Origin: Azospirillum sp. OGB3
GTDB taxonomy: Bacteria; Pseudomonadota; Alphaproteobacteria; Azospirillales; Azospirillaceae
Length of the DNA: 64,000 bases
NCBI RefSeq assembly: GCF_014192915.1
Contig: NZ_JACHYN010000009.1
Span: 124,001-188,000 of the forward strand
Reading direction: 5' to 3'
Shown: positions 1 to 8,272 of the stretch, piece by piece
Layout of the letters: each line of letters begins with the position of its first letter
Position numbering within the stretch: position 1 is the first letter of the stretch
Position numbers and translations under genes: made by a program
The notes under the pieces: generated by a model
Database searches by the model: none
Seen by the model: the letters and a program-made list of their open reading frames with translations, nothing else
Told to the model about the DNA's origin: nothing

Positions 1-1083
1 CTGGTGGCGGGGGTGGATCTGGGCTGGCTCGCGGAGTTGTCCACGGAGATCGCCCACGAGTCCGGTGGCATCGTGTCGCTGTTCGATTCACAGGGGACGA
101 TCCTCGCCCGTGTTCCGGACCCGCAGGGTCTCGTCGGCCAACCGATGGCCGATCATCCGATGCTCCGCAGCATCCTGCGGGAAGAGGTGGGCATCATCGA
201 AGGCGAGGGCCTGGACGGCGTTCCCCGGATCAGCGGTTTCTCGACCCTGGAGGAAACCGGCGCCAAGATCGTCGTCGCCGTCGCGCGCGACGACATTCTG
301 GCGGCGGCCGACCGGAACCTGATGCTGGGAACCGGCGTCATGGCCGGCGTGGTGCTCCTCATCGCCGGAGGTGTCTGGGTGCTGATGGAGGTGATGGTCC
401 TGCGCGGTCTGCGGGACCTCAAGGCGTCGGCGGCGTTCCTATCCTCGGACCTCTTCGATCCCAACGCCCCCTGCATCCCGGCGCCGCTCCACACGTCGGA
501 GATCGGTCAGGTCGCCCAAGCGATGCGGACGATGGGGCGGACGCTGAGCGCCATCGCCTTCGAGGATCGCCTGACCGGGCTCGCCAACCGTCGTTTCTTC
601 GAGGCTCACGTGGAACGCCTTCGGGAACAGCCCGCACAGGATCGCGATCCGCTCGCGATCCTCTACATCGACCTCGACGGGTTCAAGCCGATCAACGACG
701 AGCACGGTCACCACACCGGTGACATCGTGCTGAAGGAAATCGGAACCCGGCTGGGGCGTTGCGTGCGCCAAGGGGACTTCGCCGCGCGCCTCGGCGGCGA
801 CGAGTTCGCGGTGCTGCTCGCGCTGCCGGACGGCCAACAGGGGCATTACGCCCTGGACGTCGCCAGACGGATCATCGACAGCGTGTCCGCCCCGATCCGG
901 GTGGACGACCTGGACATCCAGATCGGCTGCAGCATTGGTGTTGCGCTGTGGCCGACGGACGCGGCGGACCTGACCTTGGCGCTTCAGAACGCCGACCGGG
1001 CGCTGTACGCCGCCAAACGCGCCGGCCGCGCGCGCGTGGTGTCCTATTCGGATCTTCCCACCGACACCGCCCTGGCAACCTGA
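1..1083 (+). CDS. Membrane diguanylate cyclase (GGDEF), 5'-truncated
   Basis: This gene makes the second messenger c-di-GMP from two GTP and probably senses an extracytoplasmic signal. The frame is open to the window edge, so the N-terminus is missing. Counting from the GTG at 4, residues 1-105 look like the membrane-proximal half of a periplasmic Cache-type sensor, about 108-133 is a membrane helix, and about 134-180 is a HAMP-like linker. The GGDEF domain fills the rest. The active site GGDEF is intact at 264-268, and a product-inhibition I-site RQGD sits at 255-258, five residues before it, so the enzyme should be active and feedback-inhibited. It converges with fliJ, 27 bases away. A link to motility is inferred from context only. 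Confidence 0.88.
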   Translation: MVAGVDLGWLAELSTEIAHESGGIVSLFDSQGTILARVPDPQGLVGQPMADHPMLRSILREEVGIIEGEGLDGVPRISGFSTLEETGAKIVVAVARDDILAAADRNLMLGTGVMAGVVLLIAGGVWVLMEVMVLRGLRDLKASAAFLSSDLFDPNAPCIPAPLHTSEIGQVAQAMRTMGRTLSAIAFEDRLTGLANRRFFEAHVERLREQPAQDRDPLAILYIDLDGFKPINDEHGHHTGDIVLKEIGTRLGRCVRQGDFAARLGGDEFAVLLALPDGQQGHYALDVARRIIDSVSAPIRVDDLDIQIGCSIGVALWPTDAADLTLALQNADRALYAAKRAGRARVVSYSDLPTDTALAT

Positions 1084-1110
1084 GCGGGCCGGGCCGGTCG
1101 AAGCGGGACG

Positions 1111-1548
1111 TCAGGATTCGACGCTGCTCTCCTCCTGCTGGCGGCGGCGGAAGCCGACCAGCGCGGTCTCGTCCAGCATGGTGGCTTCCTTGCGCTTCAG
1201 CTTTTCCTTCTCGCGCTTCAGCCGCTCCTCCTCGGCCAGCTCGTAGCGCTTCAGCTCCTGGAAGGCTTCGGCCATCTCGTCGGTGGCGACGGCGATCTGG
1301 GCTTCCACCTGCCCCATGGACTGGGTCAGCCGCTTGCCGCGCTCCATCGCCGCCTGGATGTAGTTGCTGTAGGTGAAGGCGTATTCGACGTTGCCGCGGG
1401 CGGTGTCGCGCTCCGCCGCGATCTCCTCCTTCAGCCGCTCGATCTCGGCCTGGAGCCGGTCGGCGAGGTTCTGGAGTTCCGCCAGCGCCCGGCGCTTCTC
1501 GTCGAGCTTCCACTTCTGGAGGCGGATGATGGTCTTCAGACTGCTCAT
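1111..1548 (-). CDS. fliJ: Flagellar export protein FliJ
   Basis: This is the small coiled-coil stalk protein of the flagellar type III export apparatus, which couples the FliI ATPase ring to the export gate. The 145-residue product is almost wholly charged helix rich in Glu, Lys, Arg and Leu, as expected for the two-helix FliJ coiled coil. I take the ATG at 1548 (start MSSLKTIIRL) because it overlaps the fliI stop as ATGA, which implies translational coupling. An upstream in-frame start at 1563 would lie inside fliI. FliJ sequences are weakly conserved, so the call rests on length, coiled coil and position directly after fliI. Confidence 0.88.
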   Translation of the reverse strand: MSSLKTIIRLQKWKLDEKRRALAELQNLADRLQAEIERLKEEIAAERDTARGNVEYAFTYSNYIQAAMERGKRLTQSMGQVEAQIAVATDEMAEAFQELKRYELAEEERLKREKEKLKRKEATMLDETALVGFRRRQQEESSVES

Positions 1549-2948
1549 TCTTGCGGCGGCCACTGTTCAATGCCGAAGATGGCGGCGAGCTGGGCGTAGC
1601 TGTTGTCGAGGTCGGTCGCCTCGCGCTTGCCCTGCTTCAGGAACGCCTCCAAGGCCGGCTGGAAATGGATGGCCTCGTCCACCTGCGGGTCGGTGCCCTT
1701 GCGGTAGGCGCCCAGGCGGATCATCTCCGCCATGTTGTCGTAGGACGACATCAGCCGCCGCGCGTGGTTGACCAGCTCGTTCTCCATGGGGGAGTTGCAG
1801 CCGGGCATGGTGCGCGACACGCTGCGCAGGATGTTGATGGCCGGGTAGCGTCCGCGCTCGCCGATCTGACGCTCCAGGACGATGTGGCCGTCCAGGATGC
1901 CGCGCACGGCGTCGGCGATGGGCTCGTTGTGGTCGTCGCCCTCCACCAGCACGGTGAACAGGCCGGTGATGGAGCCCGACCCGCTGAGGCCCGGCCCGGC
2001 GCGTTCCAGCAGGCGCGGCAGCTCGGCGAAGACGGTCGGGGGGTAGCCCTTGGTCGTCGGCGGCTCGCCGGCCGACAGGCCGATCTCGCGCTGGGCCATG
2101 GCGAAGCGGGTCACGCTGTCCATCATGCACAGCACGTTGCAGCCGGCGTCGCGGAAGGCCTCCGCCACGGCCAGCGTCATGTAGGCGGCCTGACGGCGCA
2201 TCAGCGGCGCCTCGTCGGAGGTGGCGCAGACCACGACGCTGCGCGCCAGCCCCTCCTCCCCGAGATCCTCCGTGATGAATTCCTGAAGCTCGCGCCCGCG
2301 TTCGCCGATCAGCCCGATCACCGCGACCTCCGCGCCGGAGAAGCGGGCGAGCATCGACATCACCGACGACTTGCCGACGCCGGAGCCGGCGAAGATGCCC
2401 ATGCGCTGGCCGCGGCAGCAGGTGAGGAAGGCGTTGATCGCGCGGATGCCCAGGTCCAGCTTCTCGCCCACGCGGGCGCGGGAATGGGCGGGCGGCGGGT
2501 TGTTGCGGATGGGAACGCCGTGCGTTCCCTTGGGCAGGGGCCCCTTGCCGTCCACCGGTTCGCCCAGCGCGTTGATGACGCGGCCGAGCCACGCCTCCGT
2601 CGGAAAGACCATGGGCTGGCTGTCCGAGACCAGCGCGCGGCAGCCCAACCCGACCCCGTCGATGGAGCCGAAGGGCATCAGCAGCGCGCGTCCCTGGCGG
2701 AAACCGACCACCTCGCAGGGGACCTGCCGGCCGTCGCGGGATTCGACGATGCAGCGCCCGCCCACCGACAATTCCTTCTCGATCCCCCCGACCTCGACCA
2801 GCAGGCCGAGCACGGCGGTGACCCGCCCGAACCGGCTGCAGCCGGAGACGGACTCGATTTCCTGAAGGATGCGGGCGACGTCGGCGGGCACGGTCTTGCG
2901 GATCAGCGAACGGGAATGGGACGGGTGAGCCGGGCGCGGACGGCGCAA
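1545..2948 (-). CDS. fliI: Flagellum-specific export ATPase FliI
   Basis: FliI is the F1-beta-like ATPase that powers and orders export of flagellar subunits at the cytoplasmic face of the basal body. The 467-residue product has a Walker A (GSGVGKSS) at about 188-195 and a Walker B strand (CMMDSVTRF) near 270, followed by the conserved stretch containing GEPPTTKGYPP. FliI is usually about 440-450 residues, so the first 20 or so residues, which are basic and proline-rich, may be a false extension; a GTG near 2891 is an alternative start. It is divergent from ctrA, with a cluster of TTAA sites between them, and is coupled to fliJ by ATGA. Confidence 0.95.
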   Translation of the reverse strand: MRRPRPAHPSHSRSLIRKTVPADVARILQEIESVSGCSRFGRVTAVLGLLVEVGGIEKELSVGGRCIVESRDGRQVPCEVVGFRQGRALLMPFGSIDGVGLGCRALVSDSQPMVFPTEAWLGRVINALGEPVDGKGPLPKGTHGVPIRNNPPPAHSRARVGEKLDLGIRAINAFLTCCRGQRMGIFAGSGVGKSSVMSMLARFSGAEVAVIGLIGERGRELQEFITEDLGEEGLARSVVVCATSDEAPLMRRQAAYMTLAVAEAFRDAGCNVLCMMDSVTRFAMAQREIGLSAGEPPTTKGYPPTVFAELPRLLERAGPGLSGSGSITGLFTVLVEGDDHNEPIADAVRGILDGHIVLERQIGERGRYPAINILRSVSRTMPGCNSPMENELVNHARRLMSSYDNMAEMIRLGAYRKGTDPQVDEAIHFQPALEAFLKQGKREATDLDNSYAQLAAIFGIEQWPPQE

Positions 2949-3006
2949 TTTGCGGTGGGCCGGGAGTCCGCCGCCATGCCGCCCGCGTCATGCTCGTCCA
3001 AAAACA

Positions 3007-3102
3007 TTAACGTTAAATGAAGTGCTATGCCTCTGGCGTTAAGCTGAATCGTCTGTTAACTTGTGTAAACAGACCCGCCGATCTGTTAAGGGAATTGGTT
3101 AA
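3007..3102. promoter_or_regulatory. Cluster of TTAA half-sites, probable CtrA binding region
   Basis: Six TTAA tetramers occur at 3007-3010, 3013-3016, 3039-3042, 3056-3059, 3086-3089 and 3099-3102, in the 220-base gap between fliI and ctrA. TTAA is rare in DNA of this base composition. CtrA recognises TTAA-N7-TTAA and related half-sites; here the closest pairs have spacers of 2 and 9 bases, so none is a perfect full box. Autoregulation of ctrA and control of fliI are inferred. Confidence 0.6.
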
Positions 3103-3168
3103 AGAACTGCGGGAAAGCAACGCCGCATCGGAAGCCAGAAACGCGCCATCTAACATCGGGATACCGCC

Positions 3169-3900
3169 ATGAGGGTTCTGCTGGTCGAAGACGACTCCTC
3201 CACGGCCAAGAGCATCGAACTGATGCTCCAGTCGGAAGGCTACATCGTCGACTCTACCGACCTCGGTGAGGATGGACTCGAAATCGGCAAGTTGTACGAT
3301 TACGACATCATCATCCTCGACCTGATGCTGCCGGACATCGACGGCTACGAGGTGCTGCGCCGCCTGCGCGCCGCCCGTGTGACCACGCCGATCCTCATTC
3401 TTTCCGGCCTGTCGGAGCTGGACCACAAGATCAAGGGTTTGGGCTTCGGCGCCGACGATTATCTGACCAAGCCCTTCGACAAGCGCGAGCTGATCGCCCG
3501 CATCCAGGCGATCGTCCGCCGCTCCAAGGGCCATTCCGACAGCATCATCCGCACCGGCCGCCTGACCGTGAACCTGGACACCCGCACGGTGGAGGTGGAC
3601 AACCAGCCGCTCCACCTGACCGGCAAGGAATACGGCATCCTGGAACTGCTGTCCCTGCGCAAGGGCACGACCCTGACCAAGGAGATGTTCCTGAACCATC
3701 TCTACGGCGGCATGGACGAGCCGGAGCTGAAGATCATCGACGTCTTCGTCTGCAAGCTGCGCAAGAAGCTGGCGGCGGCGACCCAGGGCGACAATTACAT
3801 CGAGACGGTGTGGGGCCGCGGCTATGTGCTGCGCGACCCGCACGAGGACGCGTCCCCAATCCCCCGCGTCCCGCACCAGCAGGCGCAGGCGGCCGGCTGA
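3169..3900 (+). CDS. ctrA: Cell-cycle response regulator CtrA
   Basis: CtrA is an OmpR-family response regulator, phosphorylated through CckA and ChpT. In Rhodospirillales it mainly controls motility genes rather than viability. The 243-residue product has a receiver domain (acidic pair D8/D9, phosphoacceptor D51 in the IILDLMLPD strand, Lys in the LTKPFD loop) and a winged-helix DNA-binding domain with the segment LTGKEYGILELLSLRKGTTLTKEMF in CtrA-typical form, shown here only to identify residues around 150-170. The C-terminal tail is longer than that of Caulobacter CtrA and ends in Gln/Ala-rich residues. It is divergent from fliI over a TTAA-rich intergenic region and lies about 7.5 kb from chpT. 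Confidence 0.94.
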   Translation: MRVLLVEDDSSTAKSIELMLQSEGYIVDSTDLGEDGLEIGKLYDYDIIILDLMLPDIDGYEVLRRLRAARVTTPILILSGLSELDHKIKGLGFGADDYLTKPFDKRELIARIQAIVRRSKGHSDSIIRTGRLTVNLDTRTVEVDNQPLHLTGKEYGILELLSLRKGTTLTKEMFLNHLYGGMDEPELKIIDVFVCKLRKKLAAATQGDNYIETVWGRGYVLRDPHEDASPIPRVPHQQAQAAG

Positions 3901-3982
3901 CCGCCGACCGCCCGTCACCGTTGACAGTCATTTTGGTGAACGGCCCTGGCGAACGGCGGGCTCGGGCCCGCCACGACCATGG

Positions 3983-4207
3983 TCACTCCTGCCAGAAGGC
4001 CTTGTCGGTCTCCCGGCGGGCTTCGGTGCGGCTCAACCCGACATCGCGCAGCAGATGATCGTCCAGCGCCGCCAGGGAGCGGCGCTGCCGGTGGCGCTCG
4101 ATCATTCCCAGAACCTCGCCGAACGCCCGCTCGGCAAAGCGTCGCGCGCCGCCGAGAGACACCATGCCCCGGTCTGAGGAAACGGCGCCCAGCGCTCTCC
4201 TGCTCAT
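3983..4207 (-). CDS. DUF1127 small protein
   Basis: The 74-residue product carries a C-terminal DUF1127 (YjiS-like) domain of about 40 residues: an Arg-rich start, then LAALDDHLLRDVGLSR and a terminal KAFWQE. DUF1127 proteins are small, basic and arginine-rich; in Agrobacterium and Rhodobacter relatives they have been linked to RNA turnover and phosphate or stress physiology, but no activity is established for this one. It is divergent from a GcvA-type LysR gene 147 bases away, a pairing that suggests the regulator controls it. The start is the ATG at 4207; a later internal ATG is possible. Confidence 0.8.
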   Translation of the reverse strand: MSRRALGAVSSDRGMVSLGGARRFAERAFGEVLGMIERHRQRRSLAALDDHLLRDVGLSRTEARRETDKAFWQE

Positions 4208-4290
4208 GATCCGACACTCCGCTTAATGATTTCCGTCCCCTAGAAATGACCTGGAAGCGGCTTGTCCGCAAAGGATGCTTTCTCTAACCT

Positions 4291-4309
4291 GCATGAGAGA
4301 ATTTCATGC
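4291..4309. promoter_or_regulatory. Inverted repeat between DUF1127 and LysR genes
   Basis: GCATGA, seven bases, TCATGC: perfect six-base arms in the divergent gap, 46 bases upstream of the LysR start. The size suits a LysR-family binding site; assignment to this regulator is inferred from position. Confidence 0.45.
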
Positions 4310-4354
4310 GGCTGGGCAACAATCCGGCGGCAACAACCCGGCGGATGCGGACCC

Positions 4355-5260
4355 ATGCAGATCCCTCCCCTCAACGGCCTGCGCGCTTTCGAAGCGGCGG
4401 CGCGCCATCTCAGCTTCACCCGCGCGGCGGAGGAGCTGAACGTCACCCAGAGCGCGATCAGCCACCAGATCCGCACGCTGGAGGATCGGCTGGGCATCCG
4501 GCTGTTCCGCCGGCTGAATCAGGCGCTGGTTCTGACCGACGCCGGCCAGCTCCTGCTGCCCAGCGTGCGCGACGCCTTCGCGCGGCTGGCCACCGGCCTG
4601 GAGCGGGTGATGGAGCATGAGCGCTCCGGCGTGCTGACAATGAGCGTCTCGCCCTCCTTCGCCAGCCGCTGGCTGATGAGTCGCATCGGACGCTTCCGCG
4701 CTCGCCACCCGGAAATCCACCTGCGCATCAGCGTCAGCCAGCACGAGATCGATTTCGAACGCGAAGCCGACATCGACATCGGGCTTCGCCATGGCCTGGG
4801 GTTGTGGGAAGGGTTGAGGGCCGACCGCTTCCTCGACGACGCGGTGTTTCCCGTCTGCAGCCCGGCCCTGCTGCAAGGCCCGATGCCGCTGCGCCAGCCC
4901 GCCGACCTGCGCCATCATGTCCTGGTCGAGGAGACCGGCCACAGCTATTGGGCGACGTGGCTCGCCATGGCCGGGCTCGGCGACCTGAAGCCAAGCTCGG
5001 AGATGGTCTTCGACGAGATCGGCATCGCCATCGAAGCCGCGGAGAACGGCCAAGGCATCGCGATGGCGCGCGGCACCCTGGTGCTGGAGGAGTTGGCGAG
5101 CGGGCGGCTGACCCGGCTGTTCGACCTCGCCCTGCCGGGAGACTTCGGCTACTACCTCGTCTGCCCGGAGGTGACCGCCGACCGGCCCAAGATCGCCGCC
5201 TTCCGCCGTTGGATCATGGAGGAAGGCGCCGCCGACCGTCTTACCGTCACGCCGCCTTGA
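4355..5260 (+). CDS. LysR-family regulator, GcvA-like
   Basis: This is a DNA-binding transcription factor of LysR type. The 301-residue product has the winged-helix domain at 1-65 (LRAFEAAARHLSFTRAAEEL, then NVTQSAISHQI), which is the GcvA/AmpR subgroup pattern, followed by a periplasmic-binding-protein-like effector domain. I chose the ATG at 4355 because the homologous N-terminus MQIPPLNGLRAF begins there; an upstream TTG at 4262 would add 31 unsupported residues. It is divergent from the DUF1127 gene, with a six-base inverted repeat in the gap, and converges with cheR. The effector is unknown. Confidence 0.85.
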   Translation: MQIPPLNGLRAFEAAARHLSFTRAAEELNVTQSAISHQIRTLEDRLGIRLFRRLNQALVLTDAGQLLLPSVRDAFARLATGLERVMEHERSGVLTMSVSPSFASRWLMSRIGRFRARHPEIHLRISVSQHEIDFEREADIDIGLRHGLGLWEGLRADRFLDDAVFPVCSPALLQGPMPLRQPADLRHHVLVEETGHSYWATWLAMAGLGDLKPSSEMVFDEIGIAIEAAENGQGIAMARGTLVLEELASGRLTRLFDLALPGDFGYYLVCPEVTADRPKIAAFRRWIMEEGAADRLTVTPP

Positions 5261-5276
5261 ACCACGCCCTTTTCAA

Positions 5277-6122
5277 TCAAACAGCCGCCTTGAGGCCGCT
5301 CGGCACCTGGAAGCCGCCCAGGCTGTAGAGGCCGCGCTGTCCATCCACCGGCTTGAAGCGGTCGGTGATGCCCAGAACGGTTTCCGCACCGCCGAGATAG
5401 AGCACGCCGTCCTGCGGCATCTGGCGGGCGATCGCCTCCAGCACCTTGGTCTTGGTCGGCTGGTCGAAATAGATCAGCACGTTGCGGCAGAAGACGATGT
5501 CGAACTGCCCCAGCACGGACAGGTCGCCCAGCAGATTGAACTCGCGGAACGAGGCCATCTGGCGGAGCTGCTGGCTGATCTGCCACTTGTCGCCCTGCTG
5601 CTTGAAATGCTTCACCAGCATTTGAATCGGCAGGCCACGCTGGACCTCGAACTGGGTGTAGATGCCCGACTTGGAGCGTTCCACCATCTCCGCCGAGATG
5701 TCGGTGCCGACGATCTCGATCCGCCAGCCGGCCAGCTTCGCCGCATCCTCGTTCAGCAGCATGGCCAGCGAGTAGGCTTCCTGCCCGGACGAGCAGGCCG
5801 CCGACCAGATGCGGATCGACCGCTTCGCCGCGCGCGCCGCCATCAGCTTCGGCAGGACGATCTGCTTGAACTGGTCGAAGGGCTTCTGGTCGCGGAAGAA
5901 GGACGACTCGTTGGTCGTCATCGCCTCCGTGATGTCGCGCAGCAGGGCTTCGTCCTTGCGCGTCCGCACGGTGGCGGCCAGTTCCTCCAGCCCCTTCATG
6001 TTCCACTTGCGCGCCACCGGCATCAGCCGGGATTCGAGCAGGTAGGCCTTGTCCCGGGTCAGGACCAGACCGGAACGCTGCTTGAGCAGCGTGGAGAACA
6101 TGTCGAAATCTTCGACTCTCAT
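5277..6122 (-). CDS. cheR: Chemotaxis methyltransferase CheR
   Basis: CheR transfers methyl groups from S-adenosylmethionine to glutamates of chemoreceptors, for adaptation. The 281-residue product has the N-terminal helical CheR domain (about 1-75, ending before ITEAMTTNESSFFRD) and the Rossmann methyltransferase domain, with the SAM motif ACSSGQEAYSLAM and the later FCRNVLIYFD. The start is the ATG at 6122, which overlaps the cheB stop as ATGA; the long open frame upstream of it is only a shadow of cheB. It is the last gene of the che operon and converges with the LysR gene, 16 bases away. Confidence 0.95.
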   Translation of the reverse strand: MRVEDFDMFSTLLKQRSGLVLTRDKAYLLESRLMPVARKWNMKGLEELAATVRTRKDEALLRDITEAMTTNESSFFRDQKPFDQFKQIVLPKLMAARAAKRSIRIWSAACSSGQEAYSLAMLLNEDAAKLAGWRIEIVGTDISAEMVERSKSGIYTQFEVQRGLPIQMLVKHFKQQGDKWQISQQLRQMASFREFNLLGDLSVLGQFDIVFCRNVLIYFDQPTKTKVLEAIARQMPQDGVLYLGGAETVLGITDRFKPVDGQRGLYSLGGFQVPSGLKAAV

Positions 6123-7303
6123 GCTGCCCTCGATGCGAACTTGCGGATGTAGGGACCGATTTCCTTGAGCGGCAGCACCGCGGAGCAGATGCCCGCCTGG
6201 GCAACGGCGCCCGGCATGCCCCACACGACGCTGGACGCCTCGTCCTGCGCGATCAGGGTGCCGCCGGCGTTCACCACCTCGGTGCAGCCCTTCAGCCCGT
6301 CCTGCCCCATGCCGGTCAGGATGCAGGCCAGAACCTTGCGCCCGCCGAAGGCGCGGAGGATGGACCGCATCATCGGGTCCACCGCCGGACGGCAGAAATT
6401 CTCGGGCGGGTCCTTGGTCAGCGAGATCACGTTGGCGCCCGCGCGCTGGGTCACCAGCATGTGGAAGTCGCCCGGCGCGATGTAGCAACGCCCCGACACG
6501 ATCGGCTCGCCGTCCTTCGCCTCCTGGGCGTTCAGCCCGCACTGGCGGGTGATGTGCTCGGCCAGGATGGTGGTGAAGGTCGCCGGCATGTGCTGGGTGA
6601 TCAGGATCGGCTGGGTGACGCCGGCCTTCAGATGGGAGAGCACCTCGAACAGCGCCTGCGGGCCGCCCGTGGAACTGCCGATGGCGATGACGTCCGGCTT
6701 CACCTGGCCGACGGAACCGACGGCCGGGGCCGGGCGCAGCGTGACGGGCGGCGGCTCGCGCTTCAGGAAGGCGGCGGGCACCGGGGTCAGCGGGCGCAGC
6801 TCGCCGCGGGTGCGGGATCCGGCGCGGCGCGCGGCGGCGCCCAGCGCCTTGACCTTCGACACCAGCTCGCGCTTGAAGGCGTCCGCCCCGCCGATCTCGC
6901 GGGTGGAGGTCGGCTTGGGGATATAGTCGGCCGCCCCCGCGGAGAGGCAGCGCATGGAAATGTCGGCCCCGCGCAGCGTCAGCGTGGAGGCCATGATGAT
7001 CTTCACCTGCGGCGCCACCGCCAGCAGCTTCGGGATGGCGGTCAGCCCATCCATCACCGGCATCTCGATGTCGAGGACGATGACGTCGAGCGAGTTGCGC
7101 TGCAGGGCGTTGACCGCCATCTGGCCGTCGCCGACCGACGCGACCACGCGGATTTCGGTGTCGCCTTCCAGAGCACGGGTCAGAAGACCGCGGATCACGG
7201 CGGAATCGTCGACCACCATCACCCGGACGGGATCGCCGCCGGCCGCACCGGTGGGATGGCCCGCCGGTGCGGGGGGGGGAGGCCTGCCGAAACGATCGGA
7301 CAT
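6119..7303 (-). CDS. cheB: Chemotaxis methylesterase/deamidase CheB
   Basis: CheB removes methyl groups from chemoreceptors when its receiver domain is phosphorylated by CheA. The 394-residue product has a receiver at about 26-140 (phosphoacceptor D78 in IVLDIEMPVMDG), an Ala/Arg-rich linker, and the esterase domain with the catalytic serine in IGSSTGGPQAL, the histidine in ITQHMP and the aspartate in LTGMGQDG. The first 25 residues are a proline-rich extension not typical of CheB, encoded partly by a run of nine cytosines (7271-7279 on the opposite strand). It lies between cheY and cheR and is ATGA-coupled to cheR. Confidence 0.95.
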   Translation of the reverse strand: MSDRFGRPPPPAPAGHPTGAAGGDPVRVMVVDDSAVIRGLLTRALEGDTEIRVVASVGDGQMAVNALQRNSLDVIVLDIEMPVMDGLTAIPKLLAVAPQVKIIMASTLTLRGADISMRCLSAGAADYIPKPTSTREIGGADAFKRELVSKVKALGAAARRAGSRTRGELRPLTPVPAAFLKREPPPVTLRPAPAVGSVGQVKPDVIAIGSSTGGPQALFEVLSHLKAGVTQPILITQHMPATFTTILAEHITRQCGLNAQEAKDGEPIVSGRCYIAPGDFHMLVTQRAGANVISLTKDPPENFCRPAVDPMMRSILRAFGGRKVLACILTGMGQDGLKGCTEVVNAGGTLIAQDEASSVVWGMPGAVAQAGICSAVLPLKEIGPYIRKFASRAA

Positions 7304-7357
7304 AACGCAATCAGCCTTTCAGGGTCGGAGCGGTGCGCGTCGCGGGGGTCCCGCCCG

Positions 7358-7723
7358 TCACAGCAGCCCGACCTGCTCAAACTTGGTCTGGATGATGTCG
7401 CTGTCGAACGGCTTCATGATGTACTCGTTCGCCCCGGCGGACAGCGCCTCCTGGATGTGGGCGAGGTCATTCTCCGTCGTGCAGAACACGACCTTGGGAA
7501 TGTCCCCGCCGCTCATCTTGCGCAGACGGCGCAGGAACTCGATTCCGGTCATCACCGGCATGTTCCAGTCCAGCAGGATGGCGTCCGGCATCTTCTGCGC
7601 GCAGGCCTCCATGGCCTGCTTGCCGTCCTCCGCCTCGGTGCAGGCGAAGTGCAGCTCTTCCAGGATCTTCCGCGCGACCTTGCGGACCACGCGGCTGTCA
7701 TCGACGACCAGACAAACTTTCAT
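7358..7723 (-). CDS. cheY: Chemotaxis response regulator CheY
   Basis: CheY is a single-domain receiver that carries the signal from CheA to the flagellar motor or to another output. The 121-residue product has the acidic pair D8/D9, phosphoacceptor D52 in ILLDWNMPVMTG, the Thr of FCTTEN and Lys of MKPFD. The ATG at 7723 is preceded by a GAGG-type ribosome site. In the Azospirillum Che1 pathway the equivalent CheY affects swimming speed and clumping more than reversals; whether that applies here is inferred from gene order only. Confidence 0.94.
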   Translation of the reverse strand: MKVCLVVDDSRVVRKVARKILEELHFACTEAEDGKQAMEACAQKMPDAILLDWNMPVMTGIEFLRRLRKMSGGDIPKVVFCTTENDLAHIQEALSAGANEYIMKPFDSDIIQTKFEQVGLL

Positions 7724-7771
7724 GGTGAACGGGCCTCAGGCTTCGCTTTGCACACCGACCGGGGTTTCGCC

Positions 7772-8272
7772 TCAGGCCGCTTCCATCGTGGTGAAGTTCA
7801 GCAGACGCGGCACGTCCAGGACGACCATGAGCTGGCCGTTCAGGCGGTAGATGCCCGTGGACACCTCGCGCCAGCGCGGGTCGAGTGTGGCCGGGTTGCG
7901 CTCGAAGTCATCGTTGGAGAGGCTCAGCACCTCCCCCACCGAATCGACCATCAGGCTGTAAAGCTCGCCGCGCAGGTCCACCACGATGGACATGCCCGGC
8001 TTGTCCTTCGGGCGCGATGTCAGGCCGAGCCGCAGGCGCACGTCGATGGCAGTGACGATGCGACCGCGCAGGTTCAGCGAACCGGCGACCTCCGGCGGGG
8101 CCAGCGGGATGCGGGTGATCCGCTGGTGCCCCAGGACGTCCTGAACCTGCAGGACCGGGATGCCGAACAGCTGGTCGGCGATCGTCATGGTCACATAGTC
8201 CTGGCTGCCACCGGAGGTGATCTCGTCGCCCTTGGACTTCTTGGTGGTGGCGGGCAGCTTGGCGTTGCTCAT
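7772..8272 (-). CDS. cheW: Chemotaxis coupling protein CheW
   Basis: CheW docks the CheA kinase to chemoreceptors in signalling arrays. The 166-residue product is one CheW domain preceded by about 25 polar, Lys-rich residues. Recognisable parts are the QDYVTMTIADQLFGIPVLQV strand pair and NLRGRIVTAIDVRLRLGL, both conserved in the family. Its ATG overlaps the cheA stop as ATGA, and an AAAGGTG ribosome site sits inside the end of cheA, so the two proteins are made in a coupled ratio. Confidence 0.95.
   Translation of the reverse strand: MSNAKLPATTKKSKGDEITSGGSQDYVTMTIADQLFGIPVLQVQDVLGHQRITRIPLAPPEVAGSLNLRGRIVTAIDVRLRLGLTSRPKDKPGMSIVVDLRGELYSLMVDSVGEVLSLSNDDFERNPATLDPRWREVSTGIYRLNGQLMVVLDVPRLLNFTTMEAA

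Noticed and set aside
1551..3020. Plus-strand open frame opposite fliI
   Set aside because: It is a shadow of fliI, without motifs; fliI has Walker A and B.
4228..4231. Single TTAA between the DUF1127 and LysR genes as a CtrA site
   Set aside because: No partner half-site at a spacing of seven bases, so one tetramer alone is not evidence.
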